Source: Monoplex corrugatus (lineage: Eukaryota; Mollusca; Gastropoda; Littorinimorpha; Ranellidae). Taken from it: 64,000 bases of DNA. Position numbers and translations under genes: made by a program. Location: the NCBI GenBank assembly GCA_030674185.1, contig CM060307.1, positions 54,072,481 to 54,136,480 of the forward strand. Reading direction: 5' to 3'. Under the pieces are notes generated by a model. The model made no database searches, was not told the DNA's origin, and saw only the letters and a list, made by a program, of their open reading frames with translations. Below are positions 42,780 to 55,787 of this stretch, piece after piece; position 1 is the stretch's first letter, and each line of letters begins with the position of its first letter.

Positions 42780-44060
42780 TACATAAAATTATAATCAATA
42801 TTTTGAATGAAGATAAAAACAGAAAAATTCTAATCCATATACAGGAAAAACATTACAACTTCAGTATTACAACATTAATACCTTGACAATCAAAATTCCT
42901 CACAAATTATGAACTATTCGCATATCATACATCACAATTTACATACAAACAAAGATTTCATGTCTTCTATACTTGTTTGGGTTCTAATGATGAACAACAA
43001 AGGCGGACTCACGCACAATATACTGACAAGACATGTCCCACTGGTCTGACAGATTCCCAAGAAATTATTCAAGTAACCTAAAGAAAGTTAACATATATAC
43101 CCATATGTATTGATTTGTTTATTGATTTTTTTAATTTTCAATCGTCTATCCTTTAAAATTTTCCTGTTTGTCTATTTGCATGATATTTGTTCCTCCTGAA
43201 TTATTGATTTGTTCATTGATTTTTTATTTTTAATCGTCTATCTTTTGTTAAAACTTTCCTGATTGTCTATTTGTATGACATTTGTTCCTCCTGATCTACT
43301 GATTTGTGTGTTGATTTAAAATTTTTTTTTTCAATCGTTCATCTTTTAAAAGTTTCCTGTTTGCCTATTTGTATGATATTTATTTGTTTCTCCTTTTCCT
43401 TTTAATTGATATAGTCATGATAATATGAATAATTATTAACTAATTATATATTTCAAATTAACAAAATTAAAATTTTTTGAGGCAAAGGTGTGGTTGTTGA
43501 AGAGTCGGGAGTTTATAAGTTTGAGAATCATGGAGCCATGTAATTATTATTATTATTATTAAGGCCACATGGGGGCGGGGTGGGTGAGGTGGGGGTGGGG
43601 GGTGCGAACAACCAGAAACCCAAACCAAACCAAAAAAAACAACAACAAAAAACAAAAAATGAACAACGCTCAAAACGTTGCCAGACTGAACAGCACTTTC
43701 TCAGAATTGTTCTTTTTGACAATAATTAGTTACAGTGTGTTTCCACTGTTCTGACAGTTTACCACCGTCCTCATTTAACGTCAATTGTTTTTCTTTCTCT
43801 CCTTGATCTAAAGCTTTTTTCTTCAAGATAGCATTTATCTTAAACAGCAGAAAATCCAGATTTTTTGTGATAATTTTTGTATGAAGAAGGGAGATCATTA
43901 AAATGGTTTGTCTATCTTGTTTTTTTTAAAACTCCCTTTTGAAAAAAGGGATTGTTCCATAGCACCGATCGATTTCAATTAAATATACTCTTAAAGGAGA
44001 TTTCAAAGAAAAGTAATGTACTTTAAGTTGTTATACCGAAATGTTTATTTGACCACATAT
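42780..44060. other. AT-rich sequence without recognisable gene
   Basis: Apart from a three-unit tandem repeat at 43110-43398 I find no supported exon or mobile element. Confidence 0.45.
43110..43398. repeat. Tandem repeat of about 96 bp, 3 diverged units
   Basis: TGATTTGTTCATTGATTTTT, then AATCGTCTATCTTTT, TTTCCTGTTTGTCTATTTG and GACATTTGTTCCTCCTGA recur at 43111, 43206 and 43301. Confidence 0.75.
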
Positions 44061-44067
44061 AAGGGAG

Positions 44068-44081
44068 GAAAGAGAGAGAGC

Positions 44082-44138
<57 letters not shown>

Positions 44139-44190
44139 CAGACAGAGACAGAGACAGAGACAGAGACAGACAGAGACAAAGACAGAGAGT
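44068..44190. repeat. (GA)n and (GACA)n microsatellite
   Basis: GA repeats followed by CAGACAGAGACAGAGA-type sequence. Confidence 0.93.
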
Positions 44191-44515
44191 GAGACTCACC
44201 TTCTTTACTGACCAGTCGCTCAAGTCACAAATGGCCTGAAAACAGCTGGGGCTGGCACCTAGGTCTGACTAAAACTGTTTTGTTCCCCGGGATGACGTTT
44301 ATATCAGTAGATTGTTGGAGGCCTCACGTGTGTCACCGATAGTGTTTCAGTTCAACGATTGTGTGGTCTTTAGAATGTTGCAAGTGACCAATTTTGAATG
44401 TGGTAACGGACCAGACGTATCGTCTGAAATGGTTACGCGTGTATCCTTTGACAGCTGTCGTCTTTAGTGACCAATTTCCAAGGACTGTTGCTATCTTTGA
44501 GTTTACACTTTTACT

Positions 44516-44601
44516 TTCTCTCTTCTCTCTCTCTCTCCCTCTCTATCTCCCTTTCTCTCTCTGTCTCTGTCTGTCTGTCTGTCCGTCTGTCTCTCTCTGT
44601 C

Positions 44602-44643
<42 letters not shown>

Positions 44644-44650
44644 CCTCTCA
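44516..44650. repeat. (TC)n and (TCTG)n microsatellite
   Basis: CT-rich simple sequence including about ten TCTG units. Confidence 0.93.
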
Positions 44651-45226
44651 AGCTTCCACTTGCAAGGAGCAACATTTTCAGTTTCGTTTTCAAAGCCAGA
44701 AGCCAGTACGACAGCGTGAGATTGTGAAAGGGTTTATGTCCATATGTCCATTTTTTCACCTATCCCATTTTAAAGAGAAATTTTAACCATATCGAGTGAA
44801 GGGACTATCCCTCTGCCTTCATATGTGCTGTCTCACTCTAACTTTCTGTCTATGTCTGGGCCTGTCTTTATTTCTGTCTGTCGGTCTGTATCTGTCTTTG
44901 TCTCCCTACCTCCCGTTGTCTGTAAGCTTAGGTGTATTTATCATCGAGTTCTTCCAGTGTCGACCTCAGCGACGGCTTACTTCCAGAGTATTATCGCGCG
45001 AGAAAGAAGAAGTGTTGATGTGACTTTTGTTCTGTTAGAAATTGGGGATGTATTCTATGGCTCTAATATTATAAATTTAGACACAAGAAAAAGGAGAGAA
45101 AGAGAGACGAGTAGAAAGACACAACTGTATCCAGAAGGAGCGTACAGCAAGAGAGGAAGTGAGAAATGAGACGAGTAGAAAATATATGGAATTGTATTAC
45201 GACTGTACGTGACTATACAAAGCCCC

Positions 45227-45590
45227 ATCATCATCATCATCATCAAGTGCCCTGCCGCATGGCGTTGGCAATCATGGCCATACATATGTATCTATTCCTT
45301 GTTGCCGCAAGCACATCTTCCGCCCTCTCTGTCCTCACCCACCCTGCAAGTTCGTCCAATATTTTCTCCCTGGGTCTACCTAGTGCTCTCTTTTCCTCCA
45401 GCTTTCCTGTTGTGACCAGGTGCTCTAATTCCCCTTTCCTCATAAAATGATCTATAAATGTTGCCTGTCTTTTCCTAATCTTTCTTATCAATGATCCTCT
45501 TGTGTCTGCCTCCATTAAGACTGTCTCGTTTGTTTTCTTCGCTGTCCATGGAACTCTCAACATTCTTCTTAGAAACCACATTTCGACAAA
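45227..45590 (-). mobile_element. RTE-like LINE 3' fragment
   Basis: The minus frame reads MWFLRRMLRVPWTAKKTNET, RKRQATFIDHFMRKGELEHL, GRPREKILDELAGW and ANAMRQGT with a (GAT)n tail. Family as at 8405-8936; 5' truncated near the MWFLRR block. Confidence 0.8.
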
Positions 45591-46279
45591 GCCCCACTAG
45601 AAACAAACCACGAGCTGGTGAATATTATCTGTTGGAGGGGAAGGGAATGTGTGGACAACATGCCTCAGTTGATATGAGGGAGGGAGATACACAGGTTCTG
45701 AACTCCAAATATCTGTGTGACAGGCAAGCTAATTATTAGTTCAGCCGTGAACGTTGACTCCGTGTGACTATTAGCATTACGCAAAAGACAGTTTTATAAC
45801 GTCTTTGTTATTATATGGTTTGTTTGACTTCGTGTCGAATGTGGAGTTGCGACTCTGATATCAAGCTTGCTGTTGTTGGCTGTTGCTTAACTGGGGAGCT
45901 GGTGTAGAAATGAAATCAGCTTGTTGCTTTTCTGTCATAGTACCATCGTGTTGGGCAGTATGTTATAGTGGGTGACGTGACCATACCAAGCAAGTCTGTG
46001 TCATTTCATAGTCCCCAAAATGCTGTTCCAGTTGGCTTACCAAGCTGTTGATCGTGTTCCATACGTACGTGTTACATTAGTGTGTATTGTATACGAGTAT
46101 TCCAGTTTCACGCGTAGAGATCGGCCAGTAGACCTCAGCTATGTTTCTGACAGCAGTGTGGCAAATGCCAAGGAACAGGACAATTTCAGTAAGCCTAACC
46201 CGCCTGCTGCTGCACCCCAGATAGAGATGCATAAGTTTCACCTACGACCATACCAGTTATGGCACTAGACATTGGCGAT

Positions 46280-46430
46280 AGGCTGGGTAGGATCTGGCCA
46301 GCTCATGGGTTTATGTGCAGGCTTAAAGGCTTGTGACATGATCACAATCACATGTCACCTGTGACGTTAGTGCATATGGAATTCATTCCGAGCGCGGAGA
46401 CCGTCATCTTTAGAAACTGAAACTGAAACA
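46280..46430 (+). mobile_element. SINE-like repeat, family A (copy 2)
   Basis: GATCTGGCCAGCTCATGGGT, TGTGCAGGCTTAAAGGCTTG, GTGCATATGGAATTCATTC and GAAACTGAAACTGAAA are shared with copies 1 and 3. Confidence 0.65.
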
Positions 46431-46510
46431 TACAGCGATGATTACAGTAGATTGCCAGTACAGGAAAGTACGACATTAGTTGGTGATGGTGATGGCTCCA
46501 TCTGTCTGAT

Positions 46511-46905
46511 TAGAACATGGATGTGTTAAGGACTCTGTCGAGGTGGAACAGCTTCGGCGGTGGCTAAGCAGGCCGATGAGTGACAGTCCCTGGTACATAA
46601 AGACTGATGGCAGCTTTACTATCTCTTCTCTCCGACCACAGTCGAATTCGTTTCTTCTCTCAATGGCAATGCCTGCACGTACGGCCTGTCGCCAGGAATA
46701 GCAATTCGTGACTGTTTTTCCCGGATGTCCACACTGATATCAGCAGACTTCAAGTCACGTTTGCAAACGTCTGTATATAGCAGCAATGGGCGTCCTGTGG
46801 GCCAGGATCCCGCAGCGAGTTCTCAGTACAGGATGTCTATAGGGACAGCCATCCTGCATGCGGCGGACGTGGCGCATCCAACATATAATGGTCAGAAGGT
46901 CATAT
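46511..46905 (-). mobile_element. Decayed LINE C-terminal fragment
   Basis: A minus-strand relative of 751-1205: sequence matching GHVRRM appears as CACGTCCGCCGCATGCAGGA, and a diverged GLLSHRRSC occurs near its end. Several stops and shifts. Confidence 0.6.
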
Positions 46906-46989
46906 CCTGGTCACTAGAAATCCAGAGAATGCGGTTCGTGCAAAAATGCAAGCAAGGACAAAACAACGAAGAACAAAAGACAAAAAGCG

Positions 46990-47330
46990 CGCACACGCGC
47001 GCGCACATTCACACACACATGCGCACACGCGCACGCGCACACACACACACGCACATTTACACACTCACACACAAACACACCAGTACCCCTTAAATGAAAT
47101 ACAAAATATAATAAATAAAAAAGACAGAAAGAAAGAAAGAACGAAAGAATCCAAAACAACTGTGACCGCCTGCGTTCATGTAAACAGGAACTAGACAAAA
47201 ACACGGATATAGAACCAAAACGCCATTCAATAAAACAAGACAAGACAGGCCTAAACAAACAAACAACAAACAAACAAACAAACAAACACAAACAAACAAA
47301 CAAAACAAACAAAAAACAAACAACAAGCAA
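46990..47330. repeat. Simple sequence: (CA/GC)n then (AAAC)n
   Basis: CGCGCACACACACGCACA-type sequence at 46990-47075 and CAAACAAACAAAC at 47258-47325. Confidence 0.9.
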
Positions 47331-47608
47331 AGGAAGAGAGAAAGAGTGTAATGCCCTTGGAAAAGTGAATGTAAAATGAAATGAAAAAAACGATCAATCC
47401 ATTCTTAAAATCTCTTTTTTTCACAGAAAAGCCCCTCTGTTCTATGGACTTGTCTAGAACGAAATACGTGAAAATGTGTGCGCTTGCGCTCGCGTGTGTG
47501 CATATTTGTTTCTGCTTGTTTGTTTGTGCGCACATGCAAAGAGGGTGGGAGTGAGGGAGTCGCATGTGACTTTGTGCTCGCACGCGGAAGTTTACATGTT
47601 ATATGTAC

Positions 47609-48078
<470 letters not shown>

Positions 48079-48079
48079 T

Positions 48080-49300
48080 CAAAACTATTTGCCTTTGTTT
48101 GTTTCTTGCTTGTTTGTTTTCGTAAGCGTCTTGCCCTTAGATGTGGTATAGGCTGGAGCCACCCTGTCCCATACATCGCAAAAGATACTGTGACACACCG
48201 AGCAACGCTCTTCAATCTGTAATATCTTTTACGCAGTGGGGTCGAATTGAACGAACGTAGCCATGCATCTCACAGACTTGGTGGGCGGTCAGGGAGGTGG
48301 GGCGCTCGCGCACAAAAACTACCACAGCTTTGAGACGCCAATTTGCAATGTTGGTTTTGATAATCCGCTCCTTGTGTTGAGTTCTAAAGACAGGCTTTGG
48401 AGACACGCGGGACAAGAGAGGACTCATCATGAGGACATTATGACAAAGATTGTTTGGCGTGTACCGCGTGCAGTGACAGCTCAATTAGTGAAACTAGAGA
48501 CATGAAGACGCTCCAGGCAAGGTTTCGGCGCTGCAGGCACAGCGCCGGACTTTTGTCCTGGGCTCACAAAAAAAGCTCGGCAGAAGATCGAGGGTGCGAT
48601 AGAAAGTTTGTTTGGAGGGTTGGTGCGTCCTGCTTGGCTAACCTGTAATCAGAGTCAACTTGGAGACGTCGCTTGTCGTGGGGACAAGGGGAGAGGTGTT
48701 CGCGATTCACCAGAGCAGAAAAGCGCGACCAATAGGGAAAAAGACACGTGGCAGACAAGCGTGATAAGTCGACGTTGTCTGGCTGTGTGATCTACACGCC
48801 GTGTGCACTGAAGGAAATCCCCGTCATCATCGTCTGTCACTTGTGGCCATAGCCCTCTCTCTGGTGCACTGTAATCCCTTTCTTTCCTGAGTCTTCTTCA
48901 GGACTCCCTGTTGGTCCCCATCTCTTTCATTTGCGTTCACACGAACTCAAAATGTTTTTTTAGGTTTGCCTCTGGCTATCCTTCTCTGCCACCCCGTTCA
49001 CGTGTGTCAGATGTTACATAAACGGGTGATCATAATCCTGTTTTCTCCTAGCACCCACTGCCCCTGCTCGACGTCCCTATCTTGACTTAAAAACTCGCAC
49101 CTGGCCTTCCATATGTTGCACGGAAAGACCCGCTCCTCTGCCCTTCTATCTCCATTTCAAGAAAGACGAAGACAAATCTCGAGATACTGGGCAGAGAGCA
49201 AAACCATACAGATAAAAACCAGCAGGGAAACTGATAAATAAGGAATGCTCATAAAAATCATGTTCTGTTTCTCATTGGCATTTCGAGTTCCTTGTCGCTT
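48080..49300. other. Unassigned sequence
   Basis: More GC-rich than its surroundings, with several short open frames on both strands. None has recognisable motifs or splice-site support. Confidence 0.35.
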
Positions 49301-49590
49301 CCTTTGACAGAACCGTGGACTTAAGGTCTGAATATGTAGATTTCGGTCCCAGCCCACAACATTGAAAACTCCTGTTTGCTGTCCATCTTAATGTTTCTAT
49401 TATCCTAGTGGTGTCAGCTTCGTGTTTCATAGGTCCCTCTCCCCACCTTCTTTAAGACCTTGCCAGCGCATAGGGTTTTGCGTAGGCTCAGGGAGTATGC
49501 CAGAAGATTGCCAGTAGATTTGAGTGGATTGCTTATATAATTTCCCAAGCCGACGAATCCCTTTTGAACTAACGTCAAACTCTCACTGGT
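49300..49590 (+). mobile_element. SINE-like repeat, family B (copy 2)
   Basis: GTGGACTTAAGGTCTGAATA and a diverged B-box (TTTCGGTCCCAGCC) are followed by GCCAGCGCATAGGGTTTTGC and GCCAGAAGATTGCCAG, parallel to copies at 2042 and 55425. Confidence 0.45.
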
Positions 49591-50059
49591 GACCTTCTTT
49601 GGACTGAAAGGCTAGCTGCGTGACTGGTTCTGGTTAAATGACATTTGATTGAACAAAGACAAAAAAGAAATGAGTAAAAAGGAAAACCACAAAACAAAGA
49701 GCAACAACACAAAGAACGACAAAGGAAGAATGGTGAGATTTATCAGAATGGGAGATGGAATGGCCACAGCTCTATCACTGAATGAAGTTGCTAAGTGCTG
49801 GGCCGCTGACATTCGGCCTTTTTGTCTATTCGCCCTTTTGTTTACGGTTTTGTTGTTGTTTCATATTTATAGTTTTTTTCTCATTTAGGTAGGCCTGTTC
49901 ATCTTTTTTGTCCTCGCAGTCCATAATTCTTACTTCCTGTCATCCACTAGGCCGATAGACTCCCTCCCGTTGTCTCTTGCCCTCTGGAGAAGGGTTACTA
50001 CCTGAAATGTTTTCTGATCAGTTCCGTGGGTCCTCTTCTTCTGCGTCCGAGCATGGGAA

Positions 50060-50330
50060 CATTTTAACGGTCATCTGGTGATCTACATGAAGGGTACGGT
50101 CTTCAAACTGTGTTGTCCCGACATACCACTACTCGGCTCTTTTATTTTTAAGTAGTGGGCAAAACTACAGAATGTGATCAAGGGATTGTGGTCCTGTGTG
50201 GCATGGACATTCACCAGTATCAGACAGCCCTGTTTACTTGGCACATAGTCTGGAGCAGATGGTAGCGTCCGGTGTACAGGCAGAAGGTGGTGCTTTGTGG
50301 GTCTGCACTGAACACTACTGTTGAGTCACA
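50060..50330 (-). mobile_element. Decayed LINE C-terminal fragment
   Basis: The minus strand reads, across shifts, TGRYHLLQ, ECPCHTGPQSLDHIL and FCPLLKNK, the same ending as at 34618-34950. Confidence 0.5.
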
Positions 50331-50439
50331 AGACGGACATTAGTCACCAAGTTAAGAAAATTTCAGGTTGCTCGGATATATCCCATACAACAATGTAATC
50401 TAGTCTTGCCTTTGTATTGCTTGCTGTTTTTGCCTTACT

Positions 50440-51120
50440 AGTATCGGGCTCCACCTCAATGCGAACAAAACAGAGTTCATCTGTCTGAACCAAGATGCAT
50501 CAGAAGGCATGAGAAGTCTCAATGGAGATACAATCAAACAAGTTCAAGTCTTTAAATACCTGGGCAGCTAAATTGACTCCACAGAACAAGATGTCAACAC
50601 CAGACTCGAAAATGCCTGGGGCGCTCTAAATCAACTGGACAAAATCTGGAAATCCAGTCTACCAGACACCCTGAAAAGGAACTTCTTCCGAGCAGCAGTA
50701 GAGTCCGTTCTTACATATGGCTCAATCTCTTGGACCCTAACAACGACATTGGAGAAGAAGATTGATGGAGCATATACACGAATGCTGCGTGCAGCCCTGA
50801 ACAAATCCTGGAGAGAACATCCAACTAACAAAGAGTTATATGGTAAGATCCCACCAATCAGTAAATCAATACGTCAACAAAGACTACGCTTCGTGGGACA
50901 CTGCTGGCGGAGAAAAGAAGAACTGGTGGGGGATGTTCTACTATACAGACCCAGCCATGGCAAACAAAGACCAGGACGTCCAAAGAAGACCTTCATCGAC
51001 CGACTGATGGATGATACGGGCTGTCAGTATGATGAACTACCTACTGCAATGTCTGACAGGGAAGGATGGAAGAAACGTGTCATGGATAGCCGAGCAAGCT
51101 CGACATGATGATGATAATGA
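50440..51120 (+). mobile_element. LINE reverse transcriptase C-terminal fragment
   Basis: The plus frame reads GLHLNANKTEFICLNQDA, VQVFKYLGS, a TAA stop at 50569-50571, then [69 protein letters not shown] and a final DREGWKKRV. This is the thumb and tail of an animal LINE distinct from the other families here. The single stop marks it as a recent pseudogene. Confidence 0.75.
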
Positions 51121-51153
51121 GTATCGAATCATCTAAGAACATGTATTCAAGAC

Positions 51154-51345
51154 TTCGCCCTTTGACTCCCGCAGCCTATCCATCAACTGCAAAAACTTAA
51201 TCCTTTGATTACCTCACCCTATCTACCAGTTTCCTACAGGAAGCTGGTGGATAGGTGAGGGGTTCAAAGGGTTAAGTTTTTGCTTTGCTAGAATGGTTGG
51301 CAATTCAGGATGCCAGTGAAGAGCATGCGGCAGTCAAAGGACTAA
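51154..51345 (-). mobile_element. TTAA foldback element, copy d
   Basis: CCCTTTGACTCCCGCAGCC at the left and AGTCAAAGGACTAA at the right, with a core palindrome around TTTCCTACAGGAAG. Short arm left, long arm right, as in copy c. Terminal TTAA is decayed to TTCG and CTAA. Confidence 0.7.
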
Positions 51346-51349
51346 ACAT

Positions 51350-53030
51350 AAAAAGCAAATTTGGACAGGAGCACACATGTCATTTCAGATATATTAATTC
51401 GATCTTGTTCTCTTTCGAACAGTTATCTATTTTGGAAACAATTACAGCATTCCTAATGAAAAAAAGTTCTTTCCTTAAAAGACCTGACAGACTTGCGGAC
51501 CTGCTGATAAGAAATATTATATAAAAAGAAAAAGTCAAATACAACTATCAAAGACCAAATTTTAATTTGTACAGATTCAGCAAAACTGTGGTAGTAAAAC
51601 TGTGGAGAGATAGAAGAAGAAGAAGAAATGAACGGATTGTTGTGATTAGTAGCCGCATTGGCAGAAAATTGCACACATTTTAAATCAAAAACTTTTAAAG
51701 GGCCTGAAATGCAGTTTTTTTTGTATGGTTGTTTGAACTCAGTGACGGGAACCGTCAGTGTTTCATTGTATAATGAAACGGTTTCTGTGCACAGTTGGAA
51801 GAATCTATATTGCTGCCAGTCTCGAATCTATGCGGTCAAATTAAATTAGAAGGTGAGATCGTTTCCAGCAACACTTAATGTGTATATCATGACACACACA
51901 TTCTTCTACTAAAACAAGACACACGCTGACTCGATAATAGTCAATTCATTACGTACCTTAGTGTTTGTACCTTGATAGACGAGTTCAGTAAAGAAAGATT
52001 ATCTTCATTTCAAAGTTATTTTCCTGATGTAAAAACATATATAATAAATGTGTACATTTCAAAATACACACAAAATCTTCATTTCAAAGCTGTTTTCCTG
52101 ATCTAAGGACATGTATGTATTTCAAAACACACACAAAGCCATATATAATACATCTCAAAGTATTTCGCGGACACTTTTTCAAGATAACAGAACATACTTA
52201 GTCTAGAATTATTACATACTTTACCATCCACACACGCTAAGGCTGAAATCCCCAGATCTGTCACATAACTTGTACAATGTATTAAGACTCCTATAGGCCA
52301 TTCATTTCTTTTTGCTGCAAATGATGCATGGAATCTTTAATGAAGCGTCCTAAGCAACGTTTTTTCTCAGCAAGCCAGGCCTTCCCCGTCTCTTCCATCT
52401 TATCCTGGATTGTCCGTAGCCATTAATCATTGTGTAGAACTTGTTCTGCTAATAGAAAAGATATTTTATTAGTCATATACCACTGCGAACTCACATTTCC
52501 AAACGTTCCATAGTTCAAAATCCTTTCGTACTTATTTTGCAATACTACCAAATACAATATTGATTTCAGTGTTAATAAAAACTATATTAGTTCTTCTATG
52601 ATAATATATATGTTAATGTTATCTTTTCCCAAGTAATAACAACAGATATTCTTTCGTAGAAAAATGAAATAAAATAAAGAAATAAAACTTAAGCCACTGG
52701 GGCTCCATATTCTTCAGGCAAGAGAACTTAATTTTCGCCATGGAACCCAATTGTCAATTTTGTTATCACTACATATACTTCTTCTTCCAGAATATTAGCA
52801 AGTTCTCGGAACTAATTGTCTCCAGAATAATGAAATATAATTGGTTCTCAACTTTACATATACATTTTTCCAACATTTTATGATACATTTTTATCTGAAT
52901 CATTATGTACTCTGCGAGTATATCAAGACGTATCTTGTTTCAGATCATCGTACATCTATTCATAACTAGAACATGAAAGTACACATGATTTTGGAATAAT
53001 TGCAAACTTGATCCTCTTACAAATTAAGGC
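51350..53030. other. AT-rich sequence without recognisable gene
   Basis: Short diverged duplications (CTTCATTTCAAAG, TTTTCCTGATSTAA near 52005 and 52075) but no exon-like or mobile-element features that I recognise. Confidence 0.4.
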
Positions 53031-53037
53031 ATACATG

Positions 53038-53240
53038 ATGATGATAATAATAACACTGATGATGATGATGATGATGATGATTACAACAACAAAACAACAA
53101 CAACAACAACAACAATAATAATTATAACAATAATAATATAATGAAGATGATGATGATAACTACTACTACTACTACTACCACTACTACCACCACCACCACC
53201 AGTCGTGATAATAATGATGATGACAATGATAACAGAAATG
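53038..53240. repeat. Trinucleotide-rich tract
   Basis: Successive GAT, ACA, AAT, ACT, ACC and GAT trinucleotide runs. Confidence 0.85.
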
Positions 53241-53249
53241 AATAATTTC

Positions 53250-54140
53250 ATAGCTTTTATTCTGTGAACATTACTTGGTTCACAATAATTGCGAGCTTCG
53301 ACTTGTAGTATTTTGAGTTTATTATTGCATTAGAGACTTACATTTCCAGTATAGTAAGACATTATTTAGCTTTGAATGATATATCTCATACTTTTCCTTG
53401 AACGTTTTTAGTAAACGAATAACAAATTGATACATTAAAATCATGATGCTTAGATTTTCCAATGTTTCAAGACACATTGGGTTTTGATTTAATCTGCACA
53501 TATTTTTTCCAGTCTGAGAAGAAGAACTTTAGATTAAATAGTCTAGAGTAAGACAAAATAGTCTAGCATATTTATTCTGTTAGTATTTCATGTTGTTATA
53601 AATTCTAAATCATGTACATACTTATTGCTTCAATAATTTAATGTGCAATTTGACAAATATCTACAATGTAATCATTACAGTTTTAAATAATGCACTAATA
53701 TTCGTCAAGCGTGAAAAGACAAACACAGTTTTGAATCATTGTTATCTTAATTTTCAAATCTTTAAATGTTAGTTTTATCTAAATCATGTGGATTCTTTTG
53801 GAGCCTAAATGATCGACAAAGTTCGGCCATCAGGTTTTGTCCTGGGCAGTAATTTCCAGCTTGTGCAAACTGTGAGCTGCCTCTGCCGTCCATAATTGTA
53901 TTTCGCTTCCTTTTTTTTTCTCTCGGTCGTCCTCATTTCCTCTTTAGCCACGTGTGTTCCACTGAAGAACTTGCCTTACAAAACTGATGTGTGATTTGCC
54001 ATATCCACATCCATTCTCTTGCTGTATATCCACTGAGTCTTGATTTGTGGTTTCCTAAACATCTTTACCCTCATGATGCTGGCCCGGTAAAAAAGTTGAG
54101 GTCTCTGCCACCTCGCTCTCATACGACCCCTTGCTTTATG
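53250..54140. other. AT-rich sequence without recognisable gene
   Basis: Nothing supported is seen. Confidence 0.4.
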
Positions 54141-54150
54141 GAACTATCTA

Positions 54151-54316
54151 GGTAAGACTTTAGGACCTGGCCAGCTCGAGGGTTTATGTGCAGGCTTAAG
54201 GCTTGTGCCGTGGTCGTTCTGGATCTTCTCCATCACATGGCACCGGTGACGTTAGTGCATATGGAATTCATTCCAAGCGCGGAGACATCATCTTGAGAAA
54301 CTGAAACTGAAACTGA
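54151..54316 (+). mobile_element. SINE-like repeat, family A (copy 3)
   Basis: TTAGGACCTGGCCAGCTCGA, TGTGCAGGCTTAAGGCTTGT, GTGCATATGGAATTCATTCC and GAAACTGAAACTGAAACTGA are shared with the other two copies. Confidence 0.65.
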
Positions 54317-54319
54317 ATA

Positions 54320-55255
54320 TCTTTGTATTTGTTTTCTTTTTTTTAAAAAACTTTGTTTAATTTGAAGGATTAGTCTCAAACATTTGTGGAAGAGTTTTAG
54401 ACTTCTGGCCTTTGCTTTTGTTATTGGGCAATTTTTTAATCCATTGCAGAGGAAACTTTTAACTGAACATTCACTGAGTTCTGGCTCCCTGGATATGAAC
54501 GGTGACTCCCAGATTGGTCCGATGATGACAAAGCCTGAGGTTGACATTTGAAGACCACACGTCATCCTGGCTCATTCGTAAACATTTCTTTCATTACAAA
54601 CAGGACACACTTAGTCTCAGACCACAGCAGCACTTATTCTCTTTGTTTAACAAGACACACTTTGTCAAGTCTGTCATCATGACGTCCTTTTTCTTTGAAA
54701 ACTCAACAAGACAAGATGTAAGCCGTTTGCCTCAAGGCATGAAATGTAACACGTTGTGATTTTGAAAGTTATGCCTCCACCCTGGGGGCGTCAGATCCAG
54801 ACAATGGACATATCATCTCAGAAAATAAGCTCCACCTACATAGGGAGATGTGTGTATTAGGGGACGGGAGGAGAGAAGGCGGGGAGGCTGGAGAAGAAAT
54901 GAAAGTAGAGGAAGAAGAAAACGAAAAGACATGTACTTTTCGTGAATGGATCGACCCGTCCTACTCCTATTCGTTTTCCCTTAATTCAGCTTAAACACAA
55001 AGCATCCATCAAGGTAAGGCGAACGTACTTGAAATGAAAGCAAAGAAAGAAAAGAAAGAAAGAAAGAAAGAAAGAAAACAAACGAACGAACAAAACTGAA
55101 AGGTACTGTTTGTGAACTGATCTTCATACTGTATTTGGGCCAACAGAATCCTCGAATGTACATAAATGAAAGGACATGACCCATACTCAAAGTACGGATA
55201 CATTGACAGCAAAACATACTTAGTACTGCTGAGCTCTACGAGCGTTGTGATAACT
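54320..55255. other. Unassigned sequence
   Basis: No supported exon. A GAAA-rich tract at 55040-55080 is simple sequence. Confidence 0.4.
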
Positions 55256-55267
55256 TGTTAAAAAGAA

Positions 55268-55555
55268 AGGAAAGGTTGTCCTATAACCATGAAGTCATTG
55301 GAAAATAGTGGTAGAGACTTCAACTTTTCTCGGGGCCAGCATGATTAGGATTGTGTCCATCTCCTCTCCCTCGCCGCTTTCTATTCCCTAACCCAGAAGA
55401 ATGTCTGGTATCCATTCAAGACCTTGCCTACACATAGGGTTTTGTGCAGGCTGAGGGAGTCTGCCAGATTATTGCTGGCAGATTTGGATGGAGCACATAT
55501 GGAATTGTCCCATTGTAATGAATCCCTCTTGAGCAAACTCCAACTCCGAACTTCA
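55268..55555 (+). mobile_element. Repeat family C joined to SINE family B (copy 3)
   Basis: 55268-55420 matches the 42000-42140 repeat. From about 55425, GCCTACACATAGGGTTTTGT, GTCTGCCAGATTATTGCTGG and ACATATGGAATTGTCCC match family B. The adjacency suggests that families B and C are parts of one longer composite element. Confidence 0.45.
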
Positions 55556-55631
55556 ACTTTTAGCAGGACGGACTGAATGCCACGCGCACAAAGTTCGCCC
55601 GGCCAGAGTCGAATGAACACTAGAGCTAATA

Positions 55632-55743
55632 TTAAACCTTTGACTCTTGCACCCTGTTCACCAGCAGCCAGCATTGTCAACCATGCTAGCAACGCAAAAA
55701 CTTAACCCTTTGACTCCCTTACCCTCTCTATCAGCTTCTGGCA
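55632..55743 (+). mobile_element. TTAA foldback element, copy e (left half only)
   Basis: TTAAACCTTTGACTC, a long arm with CAACCATGCTAGCAACGCAA, then the left half of the core ending at AGCTTCTGGCAT, the palindrome centre. The right half is missing. Confidence 0.7.
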
Positions 55744-55787
55744 TCGAGCTTGTTTGTAACTTTTGAGAAAGAATTTTTTACGCACAT

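Noticed and set aside
48212..48840. Cluster of short frames as a host gene
   Set aside because: No motif, no consistent splice sites and overlapping frames on both strands, so not supported.
49649..49888. 79-residue frame with a C-terminal hydrophobic segment
   Set aside because: Low-complexity Lys/Asn start, a hydrophobic tail from T-rich sequence and no recognisable family.
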